From NCBI GenBank assembly GCA_004376375.1, contig SOJX01000127.1, positions 16,027 to 80,026 on the forward strand: DNA of 64,000 bases. The letters run 5' to 3'. The notes beneath the pieces were generated by a model. It searched no databases. It was not told the origin of the DNA and worked only from the letters and a program-made list of their open reading frames with translations. Shown here piece by piece: positions 1 to 11,500 of this stretch. Made by a program: the position numbers and the translations under genes. Numbering within the stretch: the first letter of the stretch is position 1; each line of letters starts with the position of its first letter. The stretch is from Planctomycetota bacterium (GTDB lineage: Bacteria; Planctomycetota; E44-bin39).

Positions 1-1
1 C

Positions 2-3000
2 GCTGCGATAATCGCCATACCATTTCCAACGGGGAATTACAATTTTGTAAACAACTCTTCCGAGATATCGGCGAGCAGTACTGAAAAGACCCACACGACA
101 CTTACGGTAACGCCCCCGTCAGGACCGGGCAGTGACTACGCGCTTTTCTATACGGCAGTGCACCGCACAACCAACTCTGCATATCAGTCAAGAGCGCGGT
201 TCTCAACCACCAATCCGGATATCTCCAGCCTGAGTTGGCGCTATTACGGCCAGTCCGCCTCTGAACGGTTCATACACGCCGGCTTCTGGCCGCTTATCGG
301 CATCTCCGCAAATCAGGATGCCGGCCTTTATATATCAGCCAGCAGCGGCGGAACCTGTTACATGTGCCGTTCCAATATCGCGGCCTTCCGCCTGAGCGAT
401 TCGACATGGGCCGGCTACGCATGCAGCACCTACGCCGGTGAAATGACGACTACGAGCACCACGCCTCAATCTCTTTTGAGCACGACATTCACGCCATCCG
501 TTGGTCAGGATTATCTGCTCTTCGCTTCATGCCGGATCGGCGCAGCGGTAGAGGATGAGTACGTGGAGGTCTGGTGGGAGCTCGACGGAAGCGGCTATGA
601 CTTCACGGAATATCGGCCGAGAGATCCCGAGGACGTCACGGACCGCATGACATTCTGCGGTATGCGCAGAATGAACCTGACGGCCGCGGCCCACACCTTC
701 GGGATCAGTTTCAGGTCTGCTGCAGGCGGTAATCTGGTTTATGCGTCAAACGCGAGCGTGCTGGCCCTTCCGCTCGAGGGAGACACAAAAAGCTATTCAG
801 ACCCGTCGAACGTAGTCGAGGTCTGCACGGCCGCGGAAGTGCCGTTCATGGACAACTCGGGTGCAACCTTTACAGGCTCGACAAATTCAAGCATTACGGC
901 AACTGTCGGCCCGGGCGCCAACCCGGTAGATACGGCATTGGAACTCTGGTACGCAAAAGGCAACGCAGGCGGGCCCACGGAGGGTTTCAGTTCCGCGGGA
1001 ACCAAAACATCGGGATACTCGTGGGACGTCACCGGTCTTGACGCGAACACTTCCTACTGGTTCAAGGCGCGCGCTTACAACTGGGCCGGTAGTTTCACCG
1101 GTTACTGCGACGTCACGGTCGGGAGCACCGCGCCGGGCGGACCGGTGAACTTCAGGTGCACCGACTGCTCCAGCACAACCCTCACCTGGGCCTGGGACTC
1201 GAACGGCGGCGACGGTTTCGAGATTTTCAACAACGATACTGATGCAGTAGTTATTCCCGGCATCGCATCGGGCGCGGTCACGACAATCGAGACCGGGCTT
1301 TCGCCGAATACTACTTACGCGAGATATATCAAGGCGTTTTCGAATACCCCGCTTGTATATTATTATGCCGACAACTTGCCCGAGGTTTCCACAAACTCGT
1401 CCACGGTATGGGCCAATGCCTGCACGATGGACCTGGACACGCCGGCCGCGGGCGATTACCTTATTATGGCGGCCATGCAGGGAGCCAGCGGCATGTCCAC
1501 CGGCGGCGACAGGGGACAGTTCCGCTTTTTCCGCGACGGGACGACGGAGCTCGGCTTTTCAGAGCACTGGACGAGGAACCGGTTCCACTCGTTCATGTTT
1601 TCCGAAGTCCTCACGGCCAGCGGTGCAGCCAGTTACAAATACCAGCTGCAGTTGAAGAACGCCGATACGGGTTCTTACGACACCAGAGCACAGAACTCTG
1701 CCATCATCGCCATCAAGCTGCCGACGAATAACTACAACCATATCGACAACCTGACTGAAGGTACGACCAGCACCGCAGCATGGGAAAAGCACTCCGGAAT
1801 AACCGTTACACCGCCGGGCTCGGGCGACGACTACTGGATTATCCACACAAGCAACTTCAACTATCCCGACTACCGTCACTACGGCGGGGAATCGCGCCTT
1901 TACAGGACGACTGCGACCGCGCGCGAACTGACCTTCGGCAAGCGCGAGGCATATGAATCCGGCTTTACTAATGAGTGGTTCATCCAGGGCGGGTTCGGAA
2001 CGCTCAAAGGCATTTCGTCCAATATTGTTCTGGAAGACCAGACCAAAAGGGGCTCTGACGACCCGACGAAAAAGAAAAACGTTCACATAGCGGCGGTACG
2101 TCTCAGCGATTCCGCCTGGAGCGGTTACGCGGATAACTCTTACGACGGCCAGCAGGGAACCGTAAGCACGACCGGAGTAACCGCTGTAACGCGCACGTTC
2201 ACTGTTTCGACTGCACAGCAATACCTTATCATGGCTTCCTGCGGCCTGGGAGCGACCGAAGGAAGTTCCTACCGGGTAACCGGCTGGCTGGAGCATGAAT
2301 GCGCATCAGGCACGACTGCTTACGATACTATGGAGTACGCCTGGGCCTATTCTGATTTTGACCGTGCGACATTTGCTGCCATCAGGCGTCTGTATCTCGA
2401 AACAGGAAGTCACACGATTCGTATCATGTTCAAGATGAATTCGGTCGTTCAGCCGGGCTGGGCCGCGTACCCGACCGTTATCGCCGTCCCGCTTGAAGGC
2501 GTTGGAAAAAATTATACCGGCCCCTCGAACGCGGTCGAGGCCTGCACGGCGGCGCTGGTGCCGACGATGGATAATACCGTTTCCACCTTCACTGGCCAGA
2601 GCCAGACATTTATTGACGTTCAGGTCGGGGACGGCGGTAATCCCTTCGCCACGGAGATCGAGCTCCTGTATGCAGCCGGGACCCCGGCCGGTCCGACGGC
2701 CGCTTTCCAGTCGGCGGGAATACAGTCGCTCGGATATTCGTGGAACGTTCTGGGCCTGACTTCGGATACTTCCTACTGGTTCATGTCCCGCGCGCTGAAC
2801 CGGCACGGCTCTTACACCGGCAACTGCGCGATTACCGCGTGGAGCACGCAGACGGAGACCTTCCTCTCGCCGTCCGACTTCGGCGTAACGGCCTGCACTT
2901 CCAGTTCCATAACATGGGAGTGGACCGACAGGAGCCCCGACGAGGAAGGCTTCCAGATTCTTGACGACCTGGCTGAAACGGTCGTCATCGACGATATCGC

Positions 3001-5446
3001 GACGAATTCGACCTCCGTTACCGAGGGCAGCCTTTCGGAAAACGTTCAGTACACGCGCAAGGTCCGGGCGTTCAAGGACGGGAAGGCCACGCTTTCAAGC
3101 AATTCCAGCTCGGTTTCGGCCTACACGCTCTGCGAGCCGCCGGCCGACGGCGAATTATCAATCTCAGACGTCACCGCGAGCTCGATGAAGGTGCGCGTCG
3201 ACACCTGCCCGAGCCCGACGGGCGACCTTACCGGCGCACAGTTTAACGAGATGCTCGGGAACCCGGGCGCCGTCGACTCCGGATGGGTAACCGACATGGA
3301 AACCGGCGATTTCGTATATACAAACAACGGCCTTGACGCAAATACGCTGTACAGCTGGCGCGCCCGCTACCGCAACGGCGACGGCGTTCCAACAGCCTAC
3401 AATCCCCTCGCACTTACCAGGTATACTCTGGTGCCCGACCCGTCCGTTGACTACCTGAATCTCTCCACACTCGACGCCTCGCAGGTCAACGGCACCGTCA
3501 CCGCGCCGCCCAACCCGGCCGCGGGACAGACCGGTTGCATCTTCGATTACGTCACGACGGGCGGCAACTCGGGATGGCTCACCGGCACATACAGTTTCAG
3601 CCAGGGAGGGCTCTCGCCGAACAGCACCTACTCGTACCGCGTCCAGCTGAGAAATGCCGAGGACGTTCCGACCGCATGGTCGGGCCAGAAATCGATAGTC
3701 ACGCTCGGTACGATTCCGGGCGCGCCGCAGTTCACTACCATCACCACCAGTTCGGTCACAATCAGCTGGGCCGACAACGGGAATCCCGGCTGGACCGCCT
3801 TCAGGCTGGAGCAGTATCCGCCCGGCGGGCCGTGGGCTTTCCGCGGCTCTTTCTCGACCACCATGACGTCCGATTTCGGGCTCGCGGCCGGCACAACGTA
3901 CAAGTACCGCGTCTGCACGATAAACCTGGAGGGCAATCCGTCGGCGTGGTCGGTGGAGAATTCCTTTGAGACTCTGCCTCCGAGTCCAACCGGGCCGGTC
4001 GTGTCAATCATTACCGCTCCCGTGCTGGTGTACGGCAACACGGCCTGGCCGACGTTGTCGTTCAACTGCGACCAGGACACGAACTACCTCGTGGAACAGG
4101 GCGGCGACGGGACGCCCGGCAGCGGCGATCAACTGCCCTACATGGGCAGCATCACGGGCGGCGCGCAGGAAGATATCGTTTTTGCCCGCGACGACCTCGA
4201 GCCCGACAACGTGGGGCTTCCCATTTACGTGATATGCTACCAGGTCGGCAACGTCGCGAACTTCGGCTTCGACGACTGCATCGTTTACGACGACCACCTG
4301 GCGCCGACCACCGCGGTCACCTATCCGGCCGATAACCAGCTTCTCGTTACGGTCGATACGATAAGCGGGACCGCAGCCGAGGCGGGCGGCGGCAACGTCG
4401 GTATCGTCGAGCTCGTATTGCATGACCTCACCGACGGCGACTATTACGATAACGCCACCGGCGGCTTTACATCGGCAACTCCGGTATTTTTTGCAGTGTC
4501 CAATGCTTCGGTCAACTGGAGCTTCAACTCCTCGGGTATAAGTTTCGTTAACACGTATTCCTACGTCGTATACGGACGGTCGACCGACTCCGTCGGCAAC
4601 ATCGGCCCGGTATCGGACAACGTGACTTTCATTATCGACGAGACAATCCCCGATATCACGATAGAATCACCGGCCGCGGGCCCGGCAACGATAATCGGGC
4701 CGGCTATCGGCGCCTCCATGCGGTGGCGCGTTGACGTCGACTGCGAATATTTCCTGCGCGTCGGCGGCAACGGCTCGATTGCCTCCGGTTTCGACGCGGG
4801 AGGCGGTCTTGTGTCCGCAAACTCGTCCGTTACGTCTATCGTTCCCGCAACCCGTTTCCCCGACGACACGAGCGAGAGATTCTACGTCATCGCCCGCAGC
4901 CTGAACCTTGTAACGGCTTTCGAGTTCCATGAGTTTTACGACGATGAGACGGTGCCCAACACTACTCTGACAACCGCGATTGCGGGACAGATGACTCCTC
5001 CGCAGCTGATTGAGGGCACTTCCAGCGATGATACCGCCGGCCTGGCAAAGGTTGAGATCGCCGTGCGCGATATCAACGACTTCTATTACTCGCCACCGGA
5101 CGGATTATTCATTCCCTGCCCGGTCTATGTAACCGTGACGGGCCTGACGTCATGGCAGTACGATATCGCCGATGTGCCATTCGCCAATAAAATGACTTAT
5201 ATCGTCTCGGTGCGCGTGATCGATCTGGTCGGCAATATCGAGCAAAGAGATATCGCCACTTTCGACGCCGTCGTGCCCCCGAAAGGAACGTTCATCAAGA
5301 AGAAGAAGGGCGGGTGCGGGCTGGTTAAAACGGATGGTAATAATTACAGGGAGATATTTGGATTTATTATTCCGTTCTTTCTGCTTTTATCAATCCTCAT
5401 GCTATGGCGCAAGCCCGGGAAGATCGGTATCCCGGCGGCAAAATGA
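2..5446 (+). CDS. Giant fibronectin-type III repeat surface protein, 5'-truncated by the window edge
   Basis: The frame is open from base 2, so the true start lies outside the window; the GTG at 158 is internal. About 1,814 residues are visible. They contain many FN3-like blocks (recurring L-x-x-N-T-x-Y-x-x-x-x-R-A patterns) and, near the end, two beta-sandwich segments opening with TAVTYP and ITIESP-like strands. The N-terminal part is a duplication: the block from base 2 to about 1140 recurs from about 1690 to 2850 with a period near 1.7 kb. The tail reads KKKGGCGLV, about 16 residues of linker, a hydrophobic segment (FGFIIPFFLLLSILMLW) and then basic RKPGK. That is the layout of Cys-containing CTERM sorting signals processed by rhomboid-like sortases. 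Role inferred: cell-surface or secreted adhesin-like protein. It is convergent with the next gene, 9 bp between ends. Confidence 0.85.
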   Translation, partial: AAIIAIPFPTGNYNFVNNSSEISASSTEKTHTTLTVTPPSGPGSDYALFYTAVHRTTNSAYQSRARFSTTNPDISSLSWRYYGQSASERFIHAGFWPLIGISANQDAGLYISASSGGTCYMCRSNIAAFRLSDSTWAGYACSTYAGEMTTTSTTPQSLLSTTFTPSVGQDYLLFASCRIGAAVEDEYVEVWWELDGSGYDFTEYRPRDPEDVTDRMTFCGMRRMNLTAAAHTFGISFRSAAGGNLVYASNASVLALPLEGDTKSYSDPSNVVEVCTAAEVPFMDNSGATFTGSTNSSITATVGPGANPVDTALELWYAKGNAGGPTEGFSSAGTKTSGYSWDVTGLDANTSYWFKARAYNWAGSFTGYCDVTVGSTAPGGPVNFRCTDCSSTTLTWAWDSNGGDGFEIFNNDTDAVVIPGIASGAVTTIETGLSPNTTYARYIKAFSNTPLVYYYADNLPEVSTNSSTVWANACTMDLDTPAAGDYLIMAAMQGASGMSTGGDRGQFRFFRDGTTELGFSEHWTRNRFHSFMFSEVLTASGAASYKYQLQLKNADTGSYDTRAQNSAIIAIKLPTNNYNHIDNLTEGTTSTAAWEKHSGITVTPPGSGDDYWIIHTSNFNYPDYRHYGGESRLYRTTATARELTFGKREAYESGFTNEWFIQGGFGTLKGISSNIVLEDQTKRGSDDPTKKKNVHIAAVRLSDSAWSGYADNSYDGQQGTVSTTGVTAVTRTFTVSTAQQYLIMASCGLGATEGSSYRVTGWLEHECASGTTAYDTMEYAWAYSDFDRATFAAIRRLYLETGSHTIRIMFKMNSVVQPGWAAYPTVIAVPLEGVGKNYTGPSNAVEACTAALVPTMDNTVSTFTGQSQTFIDVQVGDGGNPFATEIELLYAAGTPAGPTAAFQSAGIQSLGYSWNVLGLTSDTSYWFMSRALNRHGSYTGNCAITAWSTQTETFLSPSDFGVTACTSSSITWEWTDRSPDEEGFQILDDLAETVVIDDIATNSTSVTEGSLSENVQYTRKVRAFKDGKATLSSNSSSVSAYTLCEPPADGELSISDVTASSMKVRVDTCPSPTGDLTGAQFNEMLGNPGAVDSGWVTDMETGDFVYTNNGLDANTLYSWRARYRNGDGVPTAYNPLALTRYTLVPDPSVDYLNLSTLDASQVNGTVTAPPNPAAGQTGCIFDYVTTGGNSGWLTGTYSFSQGGLSPNSTYSYRVQLRNAEDVPTAWSGQKSIVTLGTIPGAPQFTTITTSSVTISWADNGNPGWTAFRLEQYPPGGPWAFRGSFSTTMTSDFGLAAGTTYKYRVCTINLEGNPSAWSVENSFETLPPSPTGPVVSIITAPVLVYGNTAWPTLSFNCDQDTNYLVEQGGDGTPGSGDQLPYMGSITGGAQEDIVFARDDLEPDNVGLPIYVICYQVGNVANFGFDDCIVYDDHLAPTTAVTYPADNQLLVTVDTISGTAAEAGGGNVGIVELVLHDLTDGDYYDNATGGFTSATPVFFAVSNASVNWSFNSSGISFVNTYSYVVYGRSTDSVGNIGPVSDNVTFIIDETIPDITIESPAAGPATIIGPAIGASMRWRVDVDCEYFLRVGGNGSIASGFDAGGGLVSANSSVTSIVPATRFPDDTSERFYVIARSLNLVTAFEFHEFYDDETVPNTTLTTAIAGQMTPPQLIEGTSSDDTAGLAKVEIAVRDINDFYYSPPDGLFIPCPVYVTVTGLTSWQYDIADVPFANKMTYIVSVRVIDLVGNIEQRDIATFDAVVPPKGTFIKKKKGGCGLVKTDGNNYREIFGFIIPFFLLLSILMLWRKPGKIGIPAAK

Positions 5447-5455
5447 ATCGACCGT

Positions 5456-6718
5456 TTATTCCTCCGGCATAATGTTTTCCAGCACGTCGAGGAATTCGGC
5501 GGGTGTCTGAAATCGGCGCTTGAGTTTTACAGTCATCATCTTTTTCAGGCAATCCGCAAGAACTTTCGGGACCTCCGGGACCAGATGCCTGATAGGCGTC
5601 GCCGCACCCTTGCATACCGCAATCTGGACTTCCTTGATATTATTCCCCGGAAACGGGAACTCTCCCGACAGCAGGTGGTACGCAGTCGAGCCGAGCGAAA
5701 AGATATCGCTTCTAATATCAATACCTTTTCTTCCGATAATCTGCTCAGGAGACATATACGGTATCGTTCCAAAGATATGCCCCTGCTCGGTAATACTCTT
5801 CTCAAACAGCACGCGGGAGCGGACAAGGCCGAAATCCATCAGGCGATAACTACCGTCGTCGCAGGCGAAAATATTTGCAGGCTTGACGTCGCGATGAACG
5901 AATATGCCCGGCGCCAATTCGGTGTGCCCGTAATCAAGGACCTGCGCAATCTCCCAGAGGACGGTTAATACCTCATTTACGGATAATTGCCCTTCTTCTG
6001 AAAGCCTCTGCGAAAGATCAGACCCGGACAGTAACTCCATCGAACAGTAAAGGTGCCCGTCAATTATTCCCGATTCGAGGAACTGCACGGCGTTGGGGTG
6101 CTCGATATTTCTCATCGCGGCCACTTCGACCAGGAAGCGATCCCGGAAATTGCCTTCTCCGGCGAGCATCGGGTGCAGGATTTTTAGCGCGATAAATTCA
6201 TCTGCTTCGGGGTCGTATGCTTCATAAACCGCTCCCATCCCGCCTTTACCGATCCTGTTCTGGAGAAAATATCTGCCGAATTTCTTGCCCTGTTTCTTTC
6301 TGGTTTCCTTGGGCGCTCTGGCAATTTCAAGGCCGGCGCCTGTAACCGCAACCAATTCAAACTCCTCGGGCTCGGTAGTGGGATACGGGGAATTACATTG
6401 CGGGCACGTCTGTCTCGTGATGTCAGGACGATACCGGGACCCGCAGGTTCGACAGAATCTCCGCGGCTCGCCGATCGCCTCGAAAGCCACTTCAGCATGG
6501 TCGAAAGAGATCATGTCCCTTTTAATAAGGATCTGGCACAACCTGACAAGTTTCCCGGATTGAACGTAACGCTGCTGGATCGCACGCGCTCTTTCCAACT
6601 GGTACGCCGTGATGTGGCCACTGTCACTCAGCGACGTGCCGAACTGCAGGTCGTCTTGAAGCGTTTTTTCGCGATATCCGGCAGGAAGTTTTTGTGGGGA
6701 TTCAAGGTTGTTCGTCAA
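5456..6718 (-). CDS. Cytoplasmic Ser/Thr protein kinase with zinc ribbon
   Basis: About 420 residues. An N-terminal helical segment is followed by a zinc ribbon (two CxxC knuckles, roughly residues 89-108) and a complete Hanks-type kinase domain (roughly 148-410): glycine loop IGKGGMGAVYEA, ALKIL lysine, catalytic VHRDVKPAN, DFG as MDFGLV, and activation loop GTIPYMSPEQ. No membrane segment is visible, so it should act in the cytosol. I chose a TTG start at 6718 because AAGGGG lies six bases upstream; the frame stays open to a TTG at 6808 without a comparable ribosome site. It faces away from the kinase-FGE pair upstream and may be transcribed separately. Substrates are unknown. Confidence 0.85.
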   Translation of the reverse strand: MTNNLESPQKLPAGYREKTLQDDLQFGTSLSDSGHITAYQLERARAIQQRYVQSGKLVRLCQILIKRDMISFDHAEVAFEAIGEPRRFCRTCGSRYRPDITRQTCPQCNSPYPTTEPEEFELVAVTGAGLEIARAPKETRKKQGKKFGRYFLQNRIGKGGMGAVYEAYDPEADEFIALKILHPMLAGEGNFRDRFLVEVAAMRNIEHPNAVQFLESGIIDGHLYCSMELLSGSDLSQRLSEEGQLSVNEVLTVLWEIAQVLDYGHTELAPGIFVHRDVKPANIFACDDGSYRLMDFGLVRSRVLFEKSITEQGHIFGTIPYMSPEQIIGRKGIDIRSDIFSLGSTAYHLLSGEFPFPGNNIKEVQIAVCKGAATPIRHLVPEVPKVLADCLKKMMTVKLKRRFQTPAEFLDVLENIMPEE

Positions 6719-6848
6719 GTCTGTCCCCTTTGTAATTACATAGTTAATTATACACGACTTATTTCCGTGGTCAAATGCATTGCGATGGGCGATTGATGAT
6801 GGTTTCAATCCGGGGGGTATTTCATATTACAATTAATACTGCCGCAAC

Positions 6849-8558
6849 TTAACGTTTTTCAGGATCGACATTTACTCCCTCTTTTCCACCAACGACGGCG
6901 ATATTTTCCCTGACTTCGCCATAGACTTTCAGGGCCCCGGAAGCTTTCGCGGTCGCCGGGAAGGCTTTTTCCAGGAAGTTCACGAGCTCCCTCACCACGA
7001 TTACTCCATCGCCATCCGCGTCAGCCTTGCCTTTCAGGCCGGAAAGGGCGCTTTTGAAAAGACTCATATTACCGCTTTTTTCCTTCTGCACCAGGGCGAC
7101 TATCACCAGGCCGTTACGGTTCTCAACGAGGCCGGCGAGGGCTTTATCGAGGTTTCCCTTCTCTTTTTCAAATCGCGCGAGCTCCAGAAGGACCAGAACG
7201 TTATCGGACCTGATATATCGTTGCAGCGCTTTTTTTAAAACGGCAAAAGAAATCGTCGAGGCAGCTTTGGGCTTCAACCTGCTGTCCGTAACAAGGAGGT
7301 GGCTTTTGGATAATGCAGACTCAGGCGCGGCAACAGGGCCGCTGAATGCAATCAATGCCGGGTTTTTCGATGAAGGTTTTTTCAGAAAAGTAAACAGCCC
7401 GGCAAACAGATTCTTATGCGTCGCTCTTTTCCCGATGATTAATCTATTGCGTTCCTTGCCCCATCCCTTCCGATTGCCGGAAGAAAGGAAGTTGTACAGC
7501 GCAATGAGGTCGTTCATCTGCGTTTTGTTTTTCCACTCGAGTGCGCCCACGTCGCCGACAAAGGTGAACATCGCCCACCAGTCCGGCTGCCTGAGGAGCG
7601 GACGGAAGCGGATCTCGAATATCTTTTCCGTCTTTTTCCCCCAGCGATTCCTGGCGAGGAGCCTGATGGTGTTCTTCCCCTTGGTCAGTGAGACGGTTTC
7701 CTCGACCTTTTCCGATCGTTTGTTCTCGGGCCTGACCATGCGGATGAGCCTGTCATTAACCCAGAGGCCGATATCGAAAAGCTCCTCTTTGCCTGAGACA
7801 TGGGCAATAACCTGTATCCTGTTTTTTGCAGTAACCTCGCTATCCGGGGCAAGAAGCGTTATCGACGGCGCGGTCCGGGGGACGGGAGTTCTTTCCTTCT
7901 TTTTGATTATCCGGGGAGGGTCCTTTTCGACTTGCACAATCAGATCTTCAAGCGCCCGCGTAAACGCCTCCATCAGCTGTACATTCGGGGTATCGCGCTC
8001 GGCCCCGTAAATACTGACCCAGTCTTTGTACTGCACTTCCGTGTAGTATTTTTTCGTTCTGCCTCCCGGCAGCGGCTTGACGGCAAACTCGATCTCGACG
8101 CTGGCCTCAGGCCAGTTGACGGGGAATCCGCACAGAGCATACAGGCCCGCAGTAGCTCCGGAAAGTAATGCTCCCGGGATTACGCCGGTTCGCTCCGACC
8201 ATTCGAACTTCCTGACATGACCGGACAGTTCATAACGCACCTCGGGCAATGCGCCTCCCGGGGCAAGGATCTGCCTGAACAATCCGCTTCTGGCCAGATA
8301 ACCCCTGGTTTCGCGCGCAAGAGCAGCGCCAAGGTCTTCATCGTACTCTATCTCGGCAAAAGAAAAGTTCGACGAGAACGTCAGCGGAACTTCTTCGTCG
8401 ACATGAAAAGTATTCACGACACACGGAGCGGCAAGAGGAGCCTGTTTCACAGGCGCCGGCGGGCGGGTCGTAGCGACCTTGACGAACTTGCCCGGCGCAC
8501 AGCCAATACCCGCCAGAAACAGTCCCAGGACGGCTGCGATTCCCATCGGGTGTTTCAT
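6849..8558 (-). CDS. Probable lipoprotein with degenerate caspase-like (peptidase C14-like) domain
   Basis: 569 residues. The N-terminus has a hydrophobic signal ending in AGIGC, a loose lipobox. Residues to about 220 resemble an exported lipoprotein domain; residues 230-320 look like a beta-sandwich (SITLLAPDSEVTAKN, KNTIRLLARN). The C-terminal half follows the caspase-like layout: a LYNFLSSG helix, RLIIGKRATHKNLFAGL, a strand IAFSGPV where active families have SGHG, and finally DADGDGVIVVREL, the EF-hand-like loop common in bacterial caspase homologues. The catalytic His is absent from its expected place and no matching Cys is evident, so it is probably a pseudo-peptidase. ATG with GGAG upstream. 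It lies 24 bp behind the kinase-FGE gene, so the two are probably co-transcribed. Confidence 0.7.
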   Translation of the reverse strand: MKHPMGIAAVLGLFLAGIGCAPGKFVKVATTRPPAPVKQAPLAAPCVVNTFHVDEEVPLTFSSNFSFAEIEYDEDLGAALARETRGYLARSGLFRQILAPGGALPEVRYELSGHVRKFEWSERTGVIPGALLSGATAGLYALCGFPVNWPEASVEIEFAVKPLPGGRTKKYYTEVQYKDWVSIYGAERDTPNVQLMEAFTRALEDLIVQVEKDPPRIIKKKERTPVPRTAPSITLLAPDSEVTAKNRIQVIAHVSGKEELFDIGLWVNDRLIRMVRPENKRSEKVEETVSLTKGKNTIRLLARNRWGKKTEKIFEIRFRPLLRQPDWWAMFTFVGDVGALEWKNKTQMNDLIALYNFLSSGNRKGWGKERNRLIIGKRATHKNLFAGLFTFLKKPSSKNPALIAFSGPVAAPESALSKSHLLVTDSRLKPKAASTISFAVLKKALQRYIRSDNVLVLLELARFEKEKGNLDKALAGLVENRNGLVIVALVQKEKSGNMSLFKSALSGLKGKADADGDGVIVVRELVNFLEKAFPATAKASGALKVYGEVRENIAVVGGKEGVNVDPEKR

Positions 8559-8582
8559 GCATTCTCCAGGAGTTTCAAAAAA

Positions 8583-11500
8583 TCATTTACCCCGAACACA
8601 TCGGAATCCTGTTTCATCATCACGGTTTTCCAGGTCAAGACCGAGGCGGTTGGTTGTCCGCAGGTTATCGGCCGCGTTAAACCACGAGCCGCCGCGGGCG
8701 ACTTTCTCCGTGCCGCGCGAGGGACCCGCCGGGTTAACCTGGAATTTTTCCCTGTAGTAATCCTCGGAGTACCAGTCCAGACACCATTCCCATACGTTTC
8801 CGGCCATATCGTGGCACCCGAAAGGAGATACTCCTTTTGAGAAACTGCCGACCTCAACCGGTTTTCCTTCTTCTTTTTCGCGTGAATTACATCCGGCAGG
8901 ATTGAATGAGTTCCCCCACGGCCATTTATTTTTATTGGTTCCCTTTGCCGCATATTCCCATTCCGCTTCCGTCGGCAGGCGTTTTGAAGCCCATTTTGAA
9001 TAGGCCGACGCTTCATACCATGAGATTCCCACGACCGGCTGATAGGGTTTGTCGTAATCCGGATCATCCCAACAGGCCGGTTTTTCTATTTCGTTGGTTA
9101 ATCTCCATCGCCAACCTTCCGGGGACCAGTATTTCCTCTTGTTATATCCATCTTCATTTTCGAGAAAGACTTTGAACTGGATATTCGTGACTTCATATTT
9201 ATCAATATAATAGTCGTTAAGGCTGACCTGATGGACCGGGGCTTCATCGGCCGAGCCGGACTTGCCGCCCATTGCAAAAGTGCCGCCCGGTATCTTAATC
9301 ATCTCCTCGACCCGAACCCGCATGGCCAGCTCTTTGACTTCTGCAGATTCAGGCCCAAAGGTCTTGAGTTTATTTACCGAAAGAGCAGCCTTCTCCCAGT
9401 CACGTCCGGCGATTGCCTCTCGCGCAGACGCCAAGAGGGACCTGAAGCGGTTCGCATTCTCCACTTCTTTCGCGGCTGATGTTATTTTCCTTTTGCAAAA
9501 CTCAAAATCACCCGTTGAAGGTGCGGTTTTCTCGGCCCCCCTCCACTTCCCCAGGGCTTTAGCCCACTTGCCGTCTCTCTCGAAGGCTATAGCCGTATCA
9601 CGAAGACCGAGATAGCGGGTCCTCATTTCTTTTTTTAGTTGTGTGATTGAATTCTTCAGCTCGGCGATAAGGTGTGTATCTTTCCGGAAAAATGTCTGCG
9701 CGTTATTATAGCTTTCCAGGGCTTTCCTGAGTGCACCGGAAGCAATACTGCTTTTGGCCCGGCTCTTTGCGGCATGAAAGTCTTCCCACCTGGATTTGTT
9801 TTCCGAGTAATACTTTTCAACTTCACTTACAAGTTTCGCAATTTCTTCCTGCTTCTCCGAGCCGTAAATATCGCGGAGCACTCTTAATGTATCGGCCGCC
9901 TGCTCGAACCTGCGGTTCCTGAAGCTTGTTTTCATTGTTTCGAAAAGTTCATTGATTGCCTTCATTTTCTGCAGATCGGCCCGACGCCCGGCATCCCCCG
10001 GTGAAGCCGGGCCGTTATCACCCCGCCTACCCGCAAAAATAAAAATGATTATTACGGCGATAACAATGGCTGCGGCAACGGGAATATAGATCTTTTTCCG
10101 GCTCTTTTGGGACAGCCCCTGAATCATGGGCACTCCGCCGGTGGCAATTTCAGTAATGTCATCGACAAGCTCCGCGGCGCTCTGGTGTCGGTTCTCTTTT
10201 TCCTTTTGAAGAAGCTTCAGGATCAAAGCGTTCGTCGCCCTCGAGACTTTCGGATTCAGCTTGCGCGGCTGGACAGGCGGCTCCGATATATGCAACAGCA
10301 ATATGGAATGCGGGTTTTCCGCATCAAAGGGGGTTTCGCCGGTGAGCATGGCATATATTGTTATCCCGAGCGAGTAAAGATCGCTGCGGTGATCCGCCTC
10401 CTCCCCTTTGCACTGCTCGGGGCTCATAAACGGAATAGTACCCATGACCCTGCCCTGGGTAAGGCTTGCAGTTTCCCTTGTGTTTTTCGCGAGCCCGAAA
10501 TCGGTTATCTTTACCACGTAATTACCATCGACCTCGGACGGGACAAGCATGATGTTGTCCGGTTTGATATCGCGATGAATGATTTTCAGTTTCGCGGCGG
10601 CTGCAAGCCCGGACGCGGCCTGGCGGGCAATATCAAGGGCGACGTTTTCAGGGAGCGGTCCTTTTTCCTGAAGAAACCTCGAGAGGGATATTCCATCGAT
10701 ATATTCCATAACTATGTAATATGTACCGTCCTGAACGCCGAAATCTATTATCTTCATAACGTTATTATGCTCGATCTGGGCGGCGTTCTTGGCCTCCCGA
10801 TTAAACCGCTCGATATACGCTTCCTCTTCCGCAAATGCGGGCGGAAGTATCTTGACGGCCCGCGTCTTGTCAAGCGCCAGTTGAGTCGCCCTGTAAACGG
10901 TGCCCATTCCTCCGGCGCCAAGCCGGGTTTCTATCCTGCAACCGCCGATAACCTTGCCGATGAAGGGATCGGTACCATCCCGGTCCAGGACCTTGGTTTC
11001 CGCAAATTCCGAGTCCGACCTCGGAGATTTTATATCTGAAAGGGACCTGATCGACGCCGCTACTTCCGCTGTTTCGATCCGTTCCGGGATAATTAAAATA
11101 GAAGAGCATTTCGTGCAGCGGTATTTCTTTCCAGGAGCATAATTCGAGATATTGTATTGCGAAAGACATTTCTCGCAGATTAAAATGGTCTTTCTCTGAA
11201 TTGCCAGTACTTTTCTTACTAATTCAGGTCCCAGAATACCTTTTTCAACAAGGATTGTCCCGATGCGTACGAATTTCCCATGATATGCCAGTCTCGCCTG
11301 CTCTCTAAGGCACTCGTTAAGCTGTTTTTCAGCAGCCAGTTTATTCTTTACAACGATCCTTCCAAAAATAAAATCTTCCTTTTTCAACCTGGAATCCGGG
11401 TCAAGTTCGTTGAATTTACCGATTTGTGCTTCAAGGATATTTTTCAGGTTCTCAACTGTAAGGAGACCTTCCTTAATCAGGACTTCTCCGATAGGCTCGT

